From contig CM060188.1 in NCBI GenBank assembly GCA_030549335.1, positions 43,985,696 through 44,049,695 on the forward strand: 64,000 nt of DNA, in the 5' to 3' direction. This DNA is from Pontederia crassipes. Lineage: Eukaryota > Streptophyta > Magnoliopsida > Commelinales > Pontederiaceae. Numbering within the stretch: position 1 is the first letter of the stretch; the number at the start of each line of letters is the position of its first letter. The position numbers and the translations under genes were made by a program. The notes below the pieces were generated by a model, which worked only from the letters and a program-made list of their open reading frames with translations, was not told where the DNA came from and searched no databases. Positions 1 to 12,039 of this stretch are shown in pieces.

Positions 1-150
1 AAACTCTATAAAAAAATTATGTGTTTTTTCAATATTTCTTGCTAACTTTGAACCCAACAATATATAGATGAAGCACTTGAAGATCCAAATTGGATAAATG
101 CAATGCATGAAGAATTAAATAATTTTGAAAGAAATTAAGTGTAGAAACTT

Positions 151-1296
151 GTGAAAAGACCCAAGGGCTATCCCATTATTGGAACCAAATGGGTCATTCG
201 AAATAAGTTAAATGAAAACGGTGTTATTGTGAGGAACAATGATAGATTAGTGGCCAAGGGTTACTCACAAATCGAAGGGATTAACTTTAATGAAACTTTT
301 TTCTCGTTGTTAGACTTGAGAAAATTCGAATGCTTTTGACTTTTACATGTTATAAAGGTTTTAAACTTTTTCAAATAGATGTAAAATCGACTTTTTAAAA
401 TTAAATGAAGAAGTTTATGTTGAACAACCTCAAGGTTTTGAAAATCCAAATTTTCCTAATCATATTTTCAAACCTTCAAAAGTTCTTTACGGATTGAAAT
501 AAGCTCCTCGAGCTTGGTATGAAAGATTGAGTTCATTTTTAATTGAAAATAATTTTCAAAAAAGGAAAGTTGACACCATATTATTTTTAAAACATTTTAA
601 AAATAATATTTTAATAGCTCACATTTATGTTGATGGTATTATTTATGGTGCTATTAATGAATGCCTATGCAAAGAGTTTGAAACTCTTATGCAACAAGAA
701 TTTGAGATGAGTCTTGTAGGAGAGCTCACTTTCTTTCTAAGCCTACAAGTGAAACAATGCAAGGAAGACATTTTTCTCAATCAAGAAAAGTATACAAATG
801 AGTTGTTTAAAAGATTCGGGATGAACAAATGCAAGCCAAGCACAACTCCTAAGAGGACTATTACAAAATTGGATAAAAATGAAAAATGCAAGTCCATTGA
901 TAAAAAAGGTACAAAAGTATGATTGGTAGCTTGCTCTATTTAATGACATTTAGGCTGGATATCATGTTCAGTGTATGTTTGCGTGTTAGATTTCAATATG
1001 CTCCAAAAGAATCACATTTAATTGCAGTTAAAAGAATTATGCGCTATTTAAAATATTCATGTGAATTAAGCATTTGGTATGATAAAAACTCCTCATTTAA
1101 ATTACATGCCTACATCGATGCAGATTTTGTCGGGTGTAAAGTTGATATGAAAATCACTAGTGTGATATGTTACTTTTTTGATAGTTCTTTCATTTCATGG
1201 GCTAGCAAGAAACAAAACTCAATTGCACTTTCTACCGTTGAGGTCAAATATATAGCCGTCGATAGTCGTTGTGTACAAATACTATGGATAAAATAA
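151..1296 (+). pseudogene. copia pol fossil: reverse transcriptase and RNase H
   Basis: This stretch carries recognisable reverse transcriptase and RNase H of a Ty1/copia element in several open segments (151-339, 527-922, 919-1296). Recognisable parts are the GTKWV start of the reverse transcriptase, the block around 720-870 (FLSLQVKQ, YTNELFKRFGMNKCKP), and RNase H ending SKKQNSIALSTVEVKYIA. It is broken and is recorded as a fossil only. It belongs to the element at 1-5125. Confidence 0.8.
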
Positions 1297-1904
1297 CAAT
1301 TGCTTGATTATGGTGTGAATTGTTCCAATGTACCCATAAAGTGCGGTAACACAAGTGCTATAGAAATGAAAATTCAATTCAACACTCTAGGGCTAAACAC
1401 ATTGACTTGCGATATCATTTCATTCGAGAACATGTGATTCTTAAGGACATTGCCATTAAGCATGCATGTGTCCACTGAAGTCCAACTTGCAGACATATTT
1501 ATAAAACCCTCGAGTAAAGAATGATTTTGCATGCTTAGAAGGGAATTAGGAATGATTGAATCTTGATTGCATATCAATTCTAAGGAAAAGTGACTTGGTT
1601 ATGCAATATCACTTTTGACATGAATTGAACATTGAAAGTGTTGCACAACTTGTGAAATAAATCCTTGAAACTAAATTTCAATGATTAAAATTTAGAAAAT
1701 TAGTGAAGAAATGTCTGTCAGACTAGGATCGGTCAACCGATATGATATACCAATCGATCGGCATATGACTACGTCCAACTGACAGGATTGTTTACTGCAA
1801 AAACCAAGTCAACAGTTGGACATTATCGGTCGATCGATATATGCCAAAATCGGACACGTATAAAGAATTGACCACTCGATCGGTTGATTCATTTCTCTTC
1901 CTCT

Positions 1905-3633
1905 CGACCGTTGCACTAGCCGCCGCTTGTCTGACCTTCCGCCAAACTCCGGCTGCCGACCTCATTTCCCACTCTCTTTCCCTCTCTCTAGTTCCTCATT
2001 GATCGTCCCTTTCTTTGTCGGCCGCATCTGTCCGTCATAACCCCTGTCGCCGATGACCTCCCTTATATCATCCTCTCTTCGACCAATTGTTTCTCTTCGA
2101 CCGCCACTATCGTCGACCTCTCTTCTCCCTCTCCGCCAGCGAACCCTGCAGCCACCGTCGACCAGCCTCTAGAAATCGTCACCGTCCTGCTTTTCGCCGG
2201 CCGCCCTCTTATCTTTCCTTCCTTCATCACCGATGACTCTCTCCCTTCGACCAACCTCTCTCTCTGTTGACCACCCTCTAGCAACTGTCGGTCGTCCTTT
2301 GATTCTCTTTCCTCTGGCCTCTCTTTTCGCCATCCAATTGTCAACCTTCCGGCCAATCGAAGTCCTCTCTTTTCGCCGTCGTCATTTTTATGGCTCAGGT
2401 GGTAGCATTCATGTCATTCGAAATGAGCCTAAACCTGACCCAGAATCGGAAACCGAACCCATGCCTATCCAACATGGACGAGGATGATCCCGTGGACATG
2501 CTCGTGAGCCACCTACCACTGACCGCACTGATTTTGATAGACATCTCTTTGTCACCAGGGATGTATCTACTAATTTTGATGCCTTGTACGCCTCTCGCGA
2601 AGTCCAACGTGCCTACAACGTTGATTGGGATGCTCTGAACATTTTAGACATTCAGGAGATGTATACAATCATCGGTTGGCTGCCACTTCTCTCCCTCACA
2701 GAGCGTGTGTATCCCCGTCTTGTTCGTCATTCTTGTGCGAACATGACGATCACTCGGGAGGCCATCAACTTATATCCTTGGCATACCCATTCACTTTGAT
2801 CCTGACCAACTCTGTCGCATCTTTGGCATTATGTGCCCATTACCGGGTTTCTATTCATTTGAGACTCATGGCTGGCCCTCCGATTATCTTTCGATCGCGG
2901 ATGGCATTCGTACGGTTTTTGCTGCACAAGACATCCATTATACCATTAAAATAGCCCATCGACATCTTCATCCAACCATGAAAATGGCTCATGACATTCT
3001 TAGTCGCATGATTACTTCTCGAGCCGGTCACTATACAGAGGTCACTCACTTTGATCTATTCTTTTTTCATTGTCTCTATTTCCGCAAAGCCTCATTTCTC
3101 CATTTTAGCCATTTTCTTTTTAGATCACATGGATTACATCTTCTAGAAGGTCTTCTCTATTTCTCGTGATCGGTACCACTTATATTTTGGTGCCTGGATT
3201 ACTAAAATTTTACTCCATTTTAGTGTTGAGATCCCTATGAGCGAGGATTACATCCGACCCCTGTCCCACTGACATCGTAGGTTTCGGAACTTTGCACTGA
3301 AAACATCTTAGGTTTGGCAAGCTGGCATCGATAGATTCTGACGATGGAGATAATGCCACAAATGGAGAGCCAGCGCCGATGGACACTCAGACTGCACCGG
3401 AGGTTGGCCCCAGCTTCCCTCCATCTTCAGCACTCGCTGAGCATAGTGAATCTTCCCACTCGACTTCCTATGGAGCCTATGATTTCATGGCCTTGTCACA
3501 ACAAGTGAGTGCCTTAGACCATCTCATGATCCAGATGAATTGTCATATTCAACGAATGGAGCGTGTCTCCCGATACCCTGTTAGCTCGCTACAGGCCTAC
3601 TATGCATCACATGAAACCATATTCATAAAATAA
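1905..3633 (+). pseudogene. extra ORF downstream of copia pol (plant-transposon-protein-like)
   Basis: Between pol and the 3' LTR there is about 1.7 kb of more GC-rich, codon-like sequence. Overlapping open segments at 2233-2487, 2390-2638, 2584-2799, 2831-3169 and 3379-3633 read like one ancient ORF. Readable pieces include EVQRAYNVDWDALN, IQEMYTIIGWLPLLSL and YPRLVRHSCANMTITR. This style resembles the 'putative plant transposon protein' domain often found with Sirevirus-type copia elements; that match is from memory and untested. The N-terminal part is Ser/Pro/Leu-rich; the C-terminal part (3379-3633) is Ser-rich with a short helical stretch (SQQVSALDHLMIQMN). It is broken, and its function is unknown. 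Confidence 0.45.
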
Positions 3634-4224
3634 CTAAGCTAACTATTATTCAACTAATATAATTCAGAATTTGTTCTAACAATAAAACTCTTTCAACTAA
3701 AACTCAAAGATAAAATGAAAACTAAAAATCAAGATTACAAAGATAAATAAAACATGAAAGCCTAAAATATCATTCCAACAATGTGTAAAATAAGGAGTAC
3801 TCTTCAGCAATAACAATGAACCGCTGTGCAATCCTCACATGAGTCTATTGCACAGAAGCTTTTTGATGTACCTTAGTTAGTTGCTATGTGTTTGCATTTG
3901 TACTAGTGTCGTGCACCATTTTGTAGTGACGATAATCACATTTGTTAGTGCATAAACACATGATGTATTATCGACTATGCATGTAATGTGATGACTTATT
4001 TATGTCTTACTTGGTTTCATGTCTATTTTTGTTCCTTTTTTGATGTCATAATGTTCATATTGTTCTATATTATTATGACAATATAAAAGCCACCTATTTA
4101 TGGGGAGAAAATGTGAAATATGCATGAATGTAAGGGGAGCCTGCTCATTACTTACTATCTTAACCTACATTTCTTTTCTCTCTTTATCATCCAATTAGTT
4201 TGTCATCATAAAAAATGGGGAGAT

Positions 4225-5125
4225 TGTTGAATCCCATGTTTTGACGATAACAAATTAAATTGGACATAAAAGTTATTAATCTATACTTAAGTGATGATAA
4301 TACAGGTTTAAGATTGATATAATCTCATTCACAAAAAAAAATCATCAAATTAAACATTAATAAATAAAGATTCAACATACGACTGGTGATGGGTCGACCG
4401 GCCATAAAGATCAATCGATTGATATTAAGTGGAAGAAATGTCGAGACGGTATCGGTCGACGATCCAATCGTTGCACCGACCAGTTAGTACAATAGTGAAT
4501 TCAGAAATGACGACACTATATTGATTGACGTTAAGACTATACCGACCGATGTACTGGTAAACTTCGAAATGTACTGGTCGATGTATCGACCGAGGGACCG
4601 GTCGACCGAACAATGCATAAAATCGTAGATATGCCACAACGGTCATATTGTTCGATCGACCGGCCCATTGATGCGGTCGACCGATCATAGTGCTAGATGA
4701 ACAATAAGGACTATTTTTCAAAGAGAAAATTATGGAAGAATTTTTTGACGAGATTCTCACTTGTAGAAGCCTATAAAAAGAGTGCCAAAGCATGAAGAAA
4801 ACTCATCGAAGCAAACAATATCATTCTAAAGTCCCTTTCGAGTTTTTGAGCTCAAAGTTGCAAATTCTTCTCTTTTCTCTTCTAAGATTTGACTCTGAGA
4901 ATATTTTGTAAAAGAAGAGAGTTGGAGGGAATTATTGTTCTCAGATCTAGTCAGATTGAAAGCTCATTGTATAAGAGATGCGTCTTGCCTCTTGAGCAAA
5001 AAAGAAGGTTTGAGGTGTAAAGAGGGTTGTTCTCTCCCTACAAGAAAAGAGAAAGATAGTGGATCTCCGACAATCTCGAGGTCGAGAAGTCAGAGTGGGG
5101 ACGTAGGCCAAAGAGTTGACATAAC
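4225..5125 (+). repeat. 3' LTR of copia element (right end approximate)
   Basis: A purine tract (AAAAAATGGGGAGA, about 4210-4223) is followed by TGTTGAATCCCATG at 4225, the expected polypurine tract and LTR start. The LTR holds a cluster of GGTCGACCGG/CGATCGACCG motifs at 4390-4690 and a transcribed-leader-like zone (about 4770-5120) with a TATA-like CCTATAAAAAG near 4770. The 3' boundary is uncertain. Confidence 0.6.
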
Positions 5126-5990
5126 AGAAGTGATGGAAGGACTAAAGTGGAAAAGTCATGATAGTTTAAGGATAAAAAAATAAGTTCATAGTTTGATATT
5201 AGACATGAAAAAATCATGATAGTTTAGAAAGAGTTTATGGAAATAACCCTAAAATTAAAGATATCATAAAGAATATTTTAAAATGAAGTGTAGCACTTCA
5301 ATATATCTTGTGATCAAGAAAAATAATAATGTAAAAAAAGTTATGTCCAAAAGGTTATAAAGCAACCCTAAAAAAAGTACAAAGACATAAAAGTGTGAAG
5401 TTATTAATATAGTTCTTATTTAAGATGATGTGATGATTGTTGTTTTCTTGTGGTGATGTTAATTTGTGACTTGCTTTGATTGACATGTAGATTATTATGC
5501 TATAGCTAAAGTCGCTCATGCATTTCTTTTACATGATAATGCATAAGTATGTCATATAGAAACATTGTACGGACGGTTTTTTGGATACTCTAACTAAAAA
5601 CTCTTACACCTCAAATTCAAAGAGTAACCAATGACTAGCATGATAGTACAACTCATGATGTTGCAGTTGCACATGTATAAGAATGGATTAGAATCTCAGA
5701 TGTATTAATCATATTGAGTCCATTAAGTTGAGTTTAACTCTCATGTTATATGACATTTGAACTTCAAGTTTTAAATTTCATTTTTAATTCTATGTATGCC
5801 ATGTTATGTTATAATTATTATGTGATCACATGATGTCAAACAAGCATGGTAACACCTAATGTCTTTTAAATGACAAGAGCTTTTGAGATGAATTTTTTAG
5901 TTTAGTATTAAAGCGATATTATGATCTATCTTAAGTTTATGTCATAGTAGGTTAAGTGTTTAAATCTGTGTGCAACTGTCACGTGTAATT
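5126..5990. other. unassigned AT-rich interval
   Basis: No gene, RNA or clear repeat was recognised. The segment just before 5991 holds the left target duplication (TAATT, 5986-5990) of the next element. Confidence 0.6.
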
Positions 5991-6469
5991 TGTAGAAGAT
6001 TTTGATTAGATCAAAATCAACTAACAAATTATATTTATAATATAATTATGTGTACAAATAATTTTAAAACTTAATTACACAATTGCACACACTATATGGA
6101 CAACTCAGAGTACTCTGCATACAACTAGTTCACATATAAGTACACACTACACCACACTCTAAAGGAGTACTACACACACTACACCTCACCACACTTTTAC
6201 GTATTGCACACACCAATAAAAGACCTCACAATGCCACTCACTCACTCAACCTCACATCACACACCCTTGCTGCTACTTCTCACTTGATGCACGAGAGCAT
6301 GGCTTCCCATGGCTATTTATAGGCAACCATGTCGGTGCTTCAAGGAATAATATCCACATATTATTATATTGTATGTAATCTTCTAGATAAATAACATTCT
6401 AGATACTAATACTAGAAGCTACAAAGCATGTCAGTTGGGGAATGGGGTATGTCGGTGCTGACTTCAACA
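5991..6469 (-). repeat. 3' LTR of minus-strand copia element
   Basis: 479 bp, TG...CA ends, matching 10842-11589 apart from the MITE there. A TATA box (CTATAAATAG on the minus strand) lies at 6313-6322. Confidence 0.92.
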
Positions 6470-6488
6470 CCCCCCCCCCCCCCCCCCC
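6470..6488 (-). other. polypurine tract as a run of about 19 G (minus strand)
   Basis: Next to the inner end of the left LTR is an uninterrupted C run on the plus strand (6470 to about 6488). This is a pure G run in the element's sense strand, exactly where the plus-strand primer (polypurine tract) belongs. Plant tracts are usually mixed A/G, so the length may reflect slippage after insertion or an assembly artefact. Confidence 0.75.
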
Positions 6489-6489
6489 A

Positions 6490-7327
6490 AGATCGACATT
6501 CCTTTTTACGATTGTTCTGGATGTCATGCCAAGATGTGTTTGAAACTCTTCAAACTTGATGTTATTCAATTCTTTAGTGAGTGCATCTGCAATTTGATCT
6601 TGTGTCCGTACATATATTAATTTGATATCTCCTTGTAATACCTTCTCTTGAAGAAAATGGTAGTGAACTTTGACATATTTTGTTCGTGCATGAAATACTA
6701 GATTTTCAGCTAGGCAAATTGCAGACTGATTATCATAGTATAATTTTACTGCTGAACCAACTATTTGATGTAAATCCTTTATAATTGTGCTAGCCATGTG
6801 CATTCTTGGGCTGCCATTGCACCTGCCCTGGCCTCTTACTGCACCATGATATTGCTCTAGATCCGAGGTTAAAGATATAACAAGTGGTAGAACGTCGCAT
6901 ATCAAGATCTCCAGCATAATCAGCATCAAAGAAGCCACTTAGGGTACATGATATATTTTTCTTATAGAATAATCCATAGTCGATTGTGCCCTTGATATAT
7001 CTTAAGATTCGTCGAGCTGTTTCAAGATGAGGCTTCTTTGGTTTTTGCATGAATCTGTTGATAACTCCAACAGCATGTGTGATATATCAAGCTACCCACT
7101 AATTGTCTATACATGGTTGCATCATTTAATTCTTTTCCTTTGATAGAGCACAACTTTGCATTTACCTCCATCGGCGTTGAGATAGGCTTGCAATCAAGCA
7201 TTCCGAATTTCTCAAGTTGATCTTGAGCATACTTCGGCTGACATAAGAATAACCCTTCTTTTGATGCTTCTACTTCAAGGCCGAGAAAATGCTTCAACTC
7301 ACTAAGATCCTTCATTTGAAAGCGCAT
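6490..7327 (-). pseudogene. copia RNase H and C-terminal reverse transcriptase fossil
   Basis: Minus-strand segments show the end of the reverse transcriptase (MKDLSELKHFLGLEVEASK; YAQDQLEKFGMLDCKP; about 7190-7327) and RNase H ([20 protein letters not shown] at about 6900-6960; then KLYYDNQSAICLAENLVFHA and IADALTKEL nearer 6600-6750). These are standard copia blocks. Broken. Confidence 0.85.
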
Positions 7328-7339
7328 AGAGAGATTGTC

Positions 7340-7948
7340 TCATATTTGATAGATCTCTTTATCATCATCTCCTGTAATGATTAAATTGTCAACATAGACT
7401 AGCACGATTGCTAACTTGCATTCTTGAACTTTCATGAATAGGCTAGAATCAGTTGGCTCCATCGAGTAGCCACATTGCTTCAAGAACTCCACTATCTTTA
7501 TGGACCATGCCTTTGATGCTTGCTTGAGCCCATATAATGCCTTCTTCAATTTACATACATAACTTGGAAGATTAATGGACTTAAATCCTTGAGGTTGCTC
7601 CGTATATATGTCCTGATCTAATTCCCCATGCAAAAATGCATTCTTGACATCCATTTTCCATAACTTCCATGATTTGCTTGCTGCTAAAGCCAATAAGACG
7701 CATACCATGGTGATCTTTGCTACTGGGCTGAACGTCTCTTCATAATCAAAGCCATACTTTTGAGAGAATCCTCGAGCTACTAGACGAACCTTGTACCTTT
7801 CAATGGATCCATCGGGCCTTTTCTTTAGCTTGTAAACCCATTTGTAGGATATATGTTGTACGTCGCTTGGCTTTGGAACTAGATCCCACGTCTCATTCTG
7901 ATGTAGGTCTTGGATCTCTTCTTCGATTGCTGACATCCATTTTGACAC
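7340..7948 (-). pseudogene. copia reverse transcriptase fossil
   Basis: A 202-residue open segment starts [20 protein letters not shown]. It carries the copia reverse transcriptase core: [33 protein letters not shown]-like [28 protein letters not shown] and the active-site block [12 protein letters not shown] (YVDN in place of the usual YVDD). It is part of the element at 5991-11589. Confidence 0.9.
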
Positions 7949-7999
7949 TTGGATGCTTCCTCGAATGTGTTAGGCTCCTTCTCTCTGACGTCTTCAACT

Positions 8000-9077
8000 T
8001 CATTGTCTGCTTGATATCCTTAGCACCGAGGAGTCTTCTTCGTTCAATAAATCTTCTATCTGATTTAGATTTTCTTCTTCAGGAGATCTTTGGTGCATTT
8101 CGATTTGCCATGGACTCTTCTTCTTCTTTGAGGCTTCACTTTCTTCTTGTTCTTTTGCAGAACGAAGTGCTTCTCTTGTTAACTCATTGACTTGAATTTG
8201 AATATTTTCTTCAATATCACTTGTGTTAGGCAACATTGCATCCTTTGAAGGCTACCAAGATGATGCTTTATCGAACACCACATTTTGAGAGATGTGAATT
8301 CGTCCAGTTGTTGGATCACAACATCTCCATCCTTTTCGTTGGCTATCATATCCAACGAATATGCAGTGCATTGCCTTGTTATCAAACTTAGTATGAAGAT
8401 TATCTGTAACGAAGACATAGCGAACACATCCAAAGACGCAGAAATGACTCACCATGGGCTTGGTCTTCCATAACTTCTCGTATGGTGAGACAAATCCAAG
8501 TTTTAATTGAGGAAGCCTATTAATGACATGTGCAGCTGTCTTCATACACTCCACTCAGAATCGTGGAGGTACATTCTTTGTGTGTATAATGCTTCTGCAT
8601 ATCCCTGTTAGTTGACGATTCTTCCTCTCGGCCACGTCATTTTGTTGTGGTGTGTTAGGACAAGTGAGTTGTCGACGTACATGGCATGCTCGTAGATATT
8701 CAGAGAATTCCTCTAATATATACTCTCCTCCATTGTCTGTGCGCAAGCATTGAATCCTCTGATCAAGATCCTTCTCGACCTTCTCTTTAAATTTCTTTAA
8801 ACTTCGACAGTGCTTCAGATTTTTCCTCCATGAAGTCCACCCAGAAGTATCTTGAGAAGTCATCAATGAAGATAATCATGTAGCAAAATCCACGGACATA
8901 TGGTTGATTTACACGACCAAATACATCAGAGTGCGCTAGCTCCAATGGTGCCTTGGCTCTGAACTTCGATTCCTCGTAAGGTAGTTGATGAGCTTTACCG
9001 AAATGACAGCCTGCACAGACAATATCTTCTTGGACATCTAGGTAAGGAAGTCCCTTCACCATGAACTTATTCATCAT
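8000..9077 (-). pseudogene. copia integrase fossil
   Basis: Minus-strand segments 8787-9077, 8555-8866 and 8252-8554 carry the GAG-pre-integrase block ([14 protein letters not shown]), the integrase core start ([26 protein letters not shown]), the central region (LRTDNGGEYILEEF, NTPQQNDVAERKNR) and the downstream block with FGCVRYVFV. The linker to reverse transcriptase (8000-8236) is acidic and Ser/Lys-rich. Broken. Confidence 0.88.
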
Positions 9078-9162
9078 TGCCTTTAGCCTTTTATAGCTAA
9101 CATGTCCGAGTCTTGCATGCCAAAGATCAGTTGTCTCATTTTTTCTTTTCTTGTCTATGTTC

Positions 9163-9495
9163 TTATTTAGCAGACATTACATAGTCATATTTTAATATTT
9201 TTCCTTCCATTATTGGTGGAGCAGTGGGCTTCGTACTCTTATAAACTTTGACGTCTTTTGGCCCAAATACTACATAATTGTCGAAAGAAGTAAGTTGAGA
9301 AACTGATAATAAGTTCTTGGACATACCAGGCACATGGGAGACACGATCCAGCTCCACCTCATGTGATCCGAATCGAGGAACTACTGTTGCCTTGCCGATA
9401 TGAGTGATTGACAATCGAGTGTTGTTTGCCGTCGCCACCATACGATCACCTCTATACTCCGACATGCTAGGAAGCTTCTTTTCATCTCCTATCAT
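9163..9495 (-). pseudogene. copia aspartic protease fossil
   Basis: The 110-residue segment contains the region after the catalytic triad of copia proteases (DRVSHVPGMSKNLLSVSQL), the usual signature before the integrase. The upstream edge carries the degenerate catalytic-site neighbourhood. Confidence 0.7.
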
Positions 9496-9522
9496 ATGGT
9501 TCGAACAATCAGAATCAACTAT

Positions 9523-10595
9523 TTAATCATTATGATAGTTAATACCTCTATTGTTCGATGTGATGAGAGCTGCTTTTTCTTTGAAAGGCTCCTCCATACT
9601 AGTCATCGCGAGCTCTATTGCTTCCTCAAGTTCTCCATCGTAGTTAGGGGTGATCTCTTCTATTGCAAGTGCAGCTTTGAGATCACATTCTTCTTCGCTT
9701 TCGTTGTAATGAGAAGTGGCAGTATTTCCTTCCTCATGCTTGCGCCAGCAGTCACGTGCATAGTGGCCTTTCTTTCCACAATTATAGCAGCGATCATTTT
9801 TCCGATGAGATTTTTCTTCTCTTGATCTTCTATGCTTGGGCCTCGGTAAGCTCCCCCTCATTGTGGACCTCTGCCTCGTCCACGTCTCGACCAGCCTTGT
9901 TGATGCCCCTTTCGATTTTCTCCATTGTCATAATTTTTTACGACTTTATCAGGATGTGAAGGCCTTTTCCTGATGAATAAAGCCTTCTCTTCATCCTTTA
10001 TCGAGATCTTGAACATTTGAGCATTTAGATCTTCTTGGTTGGACAAGATACTCTTCATTTCTGTGAGAGTTGGTTCTTGAGCCCATCCTCTAATAGCAGT
10101 GATGAGACTATTATATTTAGGATGCAAACCGTGAATGATAATTCTACACATCCTTGTTTCGGTAATAGCATTTTGTGGATCTAACTTAGCAATCTCATCA
10201 CATATAAATTTAATCTTAGAAAAGTATTGACTCACCGGCATGTCGCCTTACTTTATGGAGATCAAATCATTCTCCAATCACTGCAATTTTGTATCATTAT
10301 TCTTTGTGAAGAGTGTGGCCAAGGTGTCCCAAGCCTCCTTAGGTGTCTCTTTGTCTCTAATCTTCTGAAGAAATTCATCATCCACAAAAGTGGCCAACAA
10401 GTACATGGTTTTCCCGACTTTGCACTCCCATGTCTTTAGCTCTTCTGGATTTGTTGGTGGTGTAGTTTCATTTCCACCAATAATGCTCCATAGATTTTGC
10501 CCTTTCAAATAATACTGCATATGAGTACTCCAATTATTATAATTATTATGATTGAATTTCTCGAGGGAGCTTATCGAGGATTCAAAATCTGCCAT
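9523..10595 (-). pseudogene. copia gag fossil with CCHC zinc knuckle
   Basis: Gag begins MADFESSISSLEKFNHNNYN with WSTHMQYYLKGQNLW, the usual start of copia capsid (UBN2-type). Next comes the middle part (YFSKIKFICDEIAKL; about 9858-10241), then a basic stretch and a zinc knuckle CYNCGKKGHYARDCW near 9740-9790. This is the 5' end of the minus-strand element. Broken. Confidence 0.87.
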
Positions 10596-10829
10596 AATGA
10601 CTTGGTGAACACCTCTATATCACTCAAGTAAGCTTAGTCGTGAACTAACAAGCTTCACAATCCTAGATTGTGCACCGATAGAATTTCTTCTTAATTATCC
10701 TCTTACCAACTTGCTATGACAGAACTTCATCGTGGCTTCTCTTGCACCATTTCGAACCGACAGAGTCTCCATGTAAATTGCCTTGGCAAAAATATCGTAC
10801 TGATGAAATCACCCCACGGGCCAACCTAG

Positions 10830-10841
10830 CTCTAATACCAC
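10830..10841 (-). other. primer binding site, initiator Met tRNA type
   Basis: Directly inside the right LTR the minus strand reads TGGTATTAGAGC, close to the TGGTATCAGAGC site complementary to the 3' end of plant initiator Met tRNA. Confidence 0.85.
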
Positions 10842-11589
10842 TTGTAGAAGATTTTGATTATATCAAAATCAACTAACAAATGATATTTATAATATAATTT
10901 TGTGTACAAATAATTTAAAGAACTTAATTACACAATTGCACACTCTATATGGACAACTCAGAGTACTTTGCATACAACTAGCTCACATATAAGTACACAC
11001 TACACCACACTCTAAGGCACTGTTTGTTTTGAGAATAAATAGAAGAATAGGACATAATTCTCTTTTATTCTACCAAACAAGTGCTTATCCATAATGATGA
11101 AAGGACAAAGTTGCCATTTATAAAAATATTATTCTAATGAATAGTAACTTTTCAAGAGATAAATAATTCCACCTTTTTGTTGGAATTGCTTATTTTTTCT
11201 TCAAGTTCCAAGAAAAAAATATTCTATTAGAATAAATGCCTTTAACCCAAGTATAATTATTCTTAAACCAAACACTGCCTAAAGGAGTACTACATACACT
11301 ACACCTCACTACACTCTTACGTATTGCACACACCAAAAAAAGACATCACAATGCCACTCACTCACTCAGCCTCACATCACACACCCTTGCTACGACTTCT
11401 CACTTGATGCACGAGAGCATGGCTTCCCATGCCTATTTATAAGCAACCATGTTGGTGCTTCAAGGAATAATATCCACATATTATTATATTATATGTAATC
11501 TTCTAGATAAATAACATTCTAGATACTAATACAAGAAGCTACAAAGTATGTCGGTTGGGGTATGGGGTATGTCGGTGCTGACTTCAACA
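10842..11589 (-). repeat. 5' LTR of copia element, enlarged by a MITE
   Basis: 748 bp, identical in layout to the left LTR except for a 264-bp Tourist-like insert plus a TAA duplication. Without it the length is 481 bp against 479. A TATA-like TTATAAATAG (minus) sits at 11433-11442. Confidence 0.92.
11016..11279. mobile_element. Tourist-like MITE (PIF/Harbinger type)
   Basis: The terminal inverted repeats are GGCACTGTTTGTTTTG and, on the other strand, GGCAGTGTTTGGTTTAAG. The element is flanked by TAA duplications at 11013-11015 and 11280-11282. The sister LTR preserves the empty site (CTCTAAAGGAG), which proves the insertion and its exact ends. Length 264 bp, AT-rich, no ORF. TSD TAA/TTA and a GG...TGTTTGG-type end are known marks of Tourist MITEs. 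Confidence 0.92.
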
Positions 11590-11627
11590 TAATCATCAAA
11601 TGGTAAGAATATGTATGTTTTAAGTTG

Positions 11628-11629
<2 letters not shown>

Positions 11630-11671
<42 letters not shown>

Positions 11672-11777
11672 TTTGGATTAACCAACAAATACCTTAATAT
11701 TGCAATTTTGAAAAGTGTGTCTGTCTGTGTTTTGGATTAACCAACAAATACCTTAATAATCCAATTTTGAAAAGGAT
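11630..11777. repeat. TA/TG microsatellite and 60-bp tandem duplication
   Basis: A (TA)n run followed by (TG)n at about 11630-11670 runs into two copies of a roughly 60-bp unit containing TTTTGGATTAACCAACAAAT. The copies begin near 11670 and 11730. Confidence 0.85.
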
Positions 11778-12039
11778 GGAAATAAGCAACTCTTTCCAAG
11801 AAAATTCTTGGGGAGGACAAAGGGATCTAATTGAGAGCATGAACCATATAGCTCATACAATGAAAAGGAAAATCAGGCACTCAAGCCACTTAAGTTCCTA
11901 AATTGAAAGATTATTGAATTTGCATACTCCAACCTTCAATAGGGATAGGAAACAAAGTATAGACTTTGTTGGGCACCATTATTGAGAAGTTTCGAATGAT
12001 GTACTACTCAAAAAGATATAAGGTCAACTTTGCTACCAA

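Larger units (their letters stand above)
1..5125 (+). mobile_element. Ty1/copia fossil, Sirevirus/Maximus-like, 5' end outside window
   Basis: The order on the plus strand is reverse transcriptase, RNase H, a long region with an extra ORF, a purine tract and a 3' LTR. Reverse transcriptase (from about 151) has copia blocks such as GTKWVIRNKLNENG and LVAKGYSQ. RNase H (919-1296) has DADFVGC and SWASKKQNSIALST. RNase H at the end of pol is the copia order. The extra ORF after pol and the large spacer before the LTR are known in the Sirevirus/Maximus lineage. The copy is broken, with several breaks in pol, and looks old. The 5' LTR, gag, protease and integrase would lie to the left of the window. 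The right end is approximate because no clear 5-bp target duplication was found. Confidence 0.8.
5991..11589 (-). mobile_element. near-complete Ty1/copia retrotransposon fossil
   Basis: The element is bounded by direct LTRs (5991-6469 and 10842-11589) starting TGTAGAAGAT and ending TTCAACA. The flanking 5-bp target duplications nearly match: TAATT (5986-5990) and TAATC (11590-11594). On the minus strand the order is gag, zinc knuckle, protease, integrase, reverse transcriptase, RNase H, which is the copia order. The primer site is just inside the right LTR and the purine tract is beside the left one. The coding part is broken, with roughly five or more breaks. By eye the LTRs differ at about 24-25 of 480 aligned bases (about 5%, MITE excluded). 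That would be about 2 million years if the commonly used grass rate of 1.3e-8 per site per year applies, which is an assumption. Confidence 0.93.
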
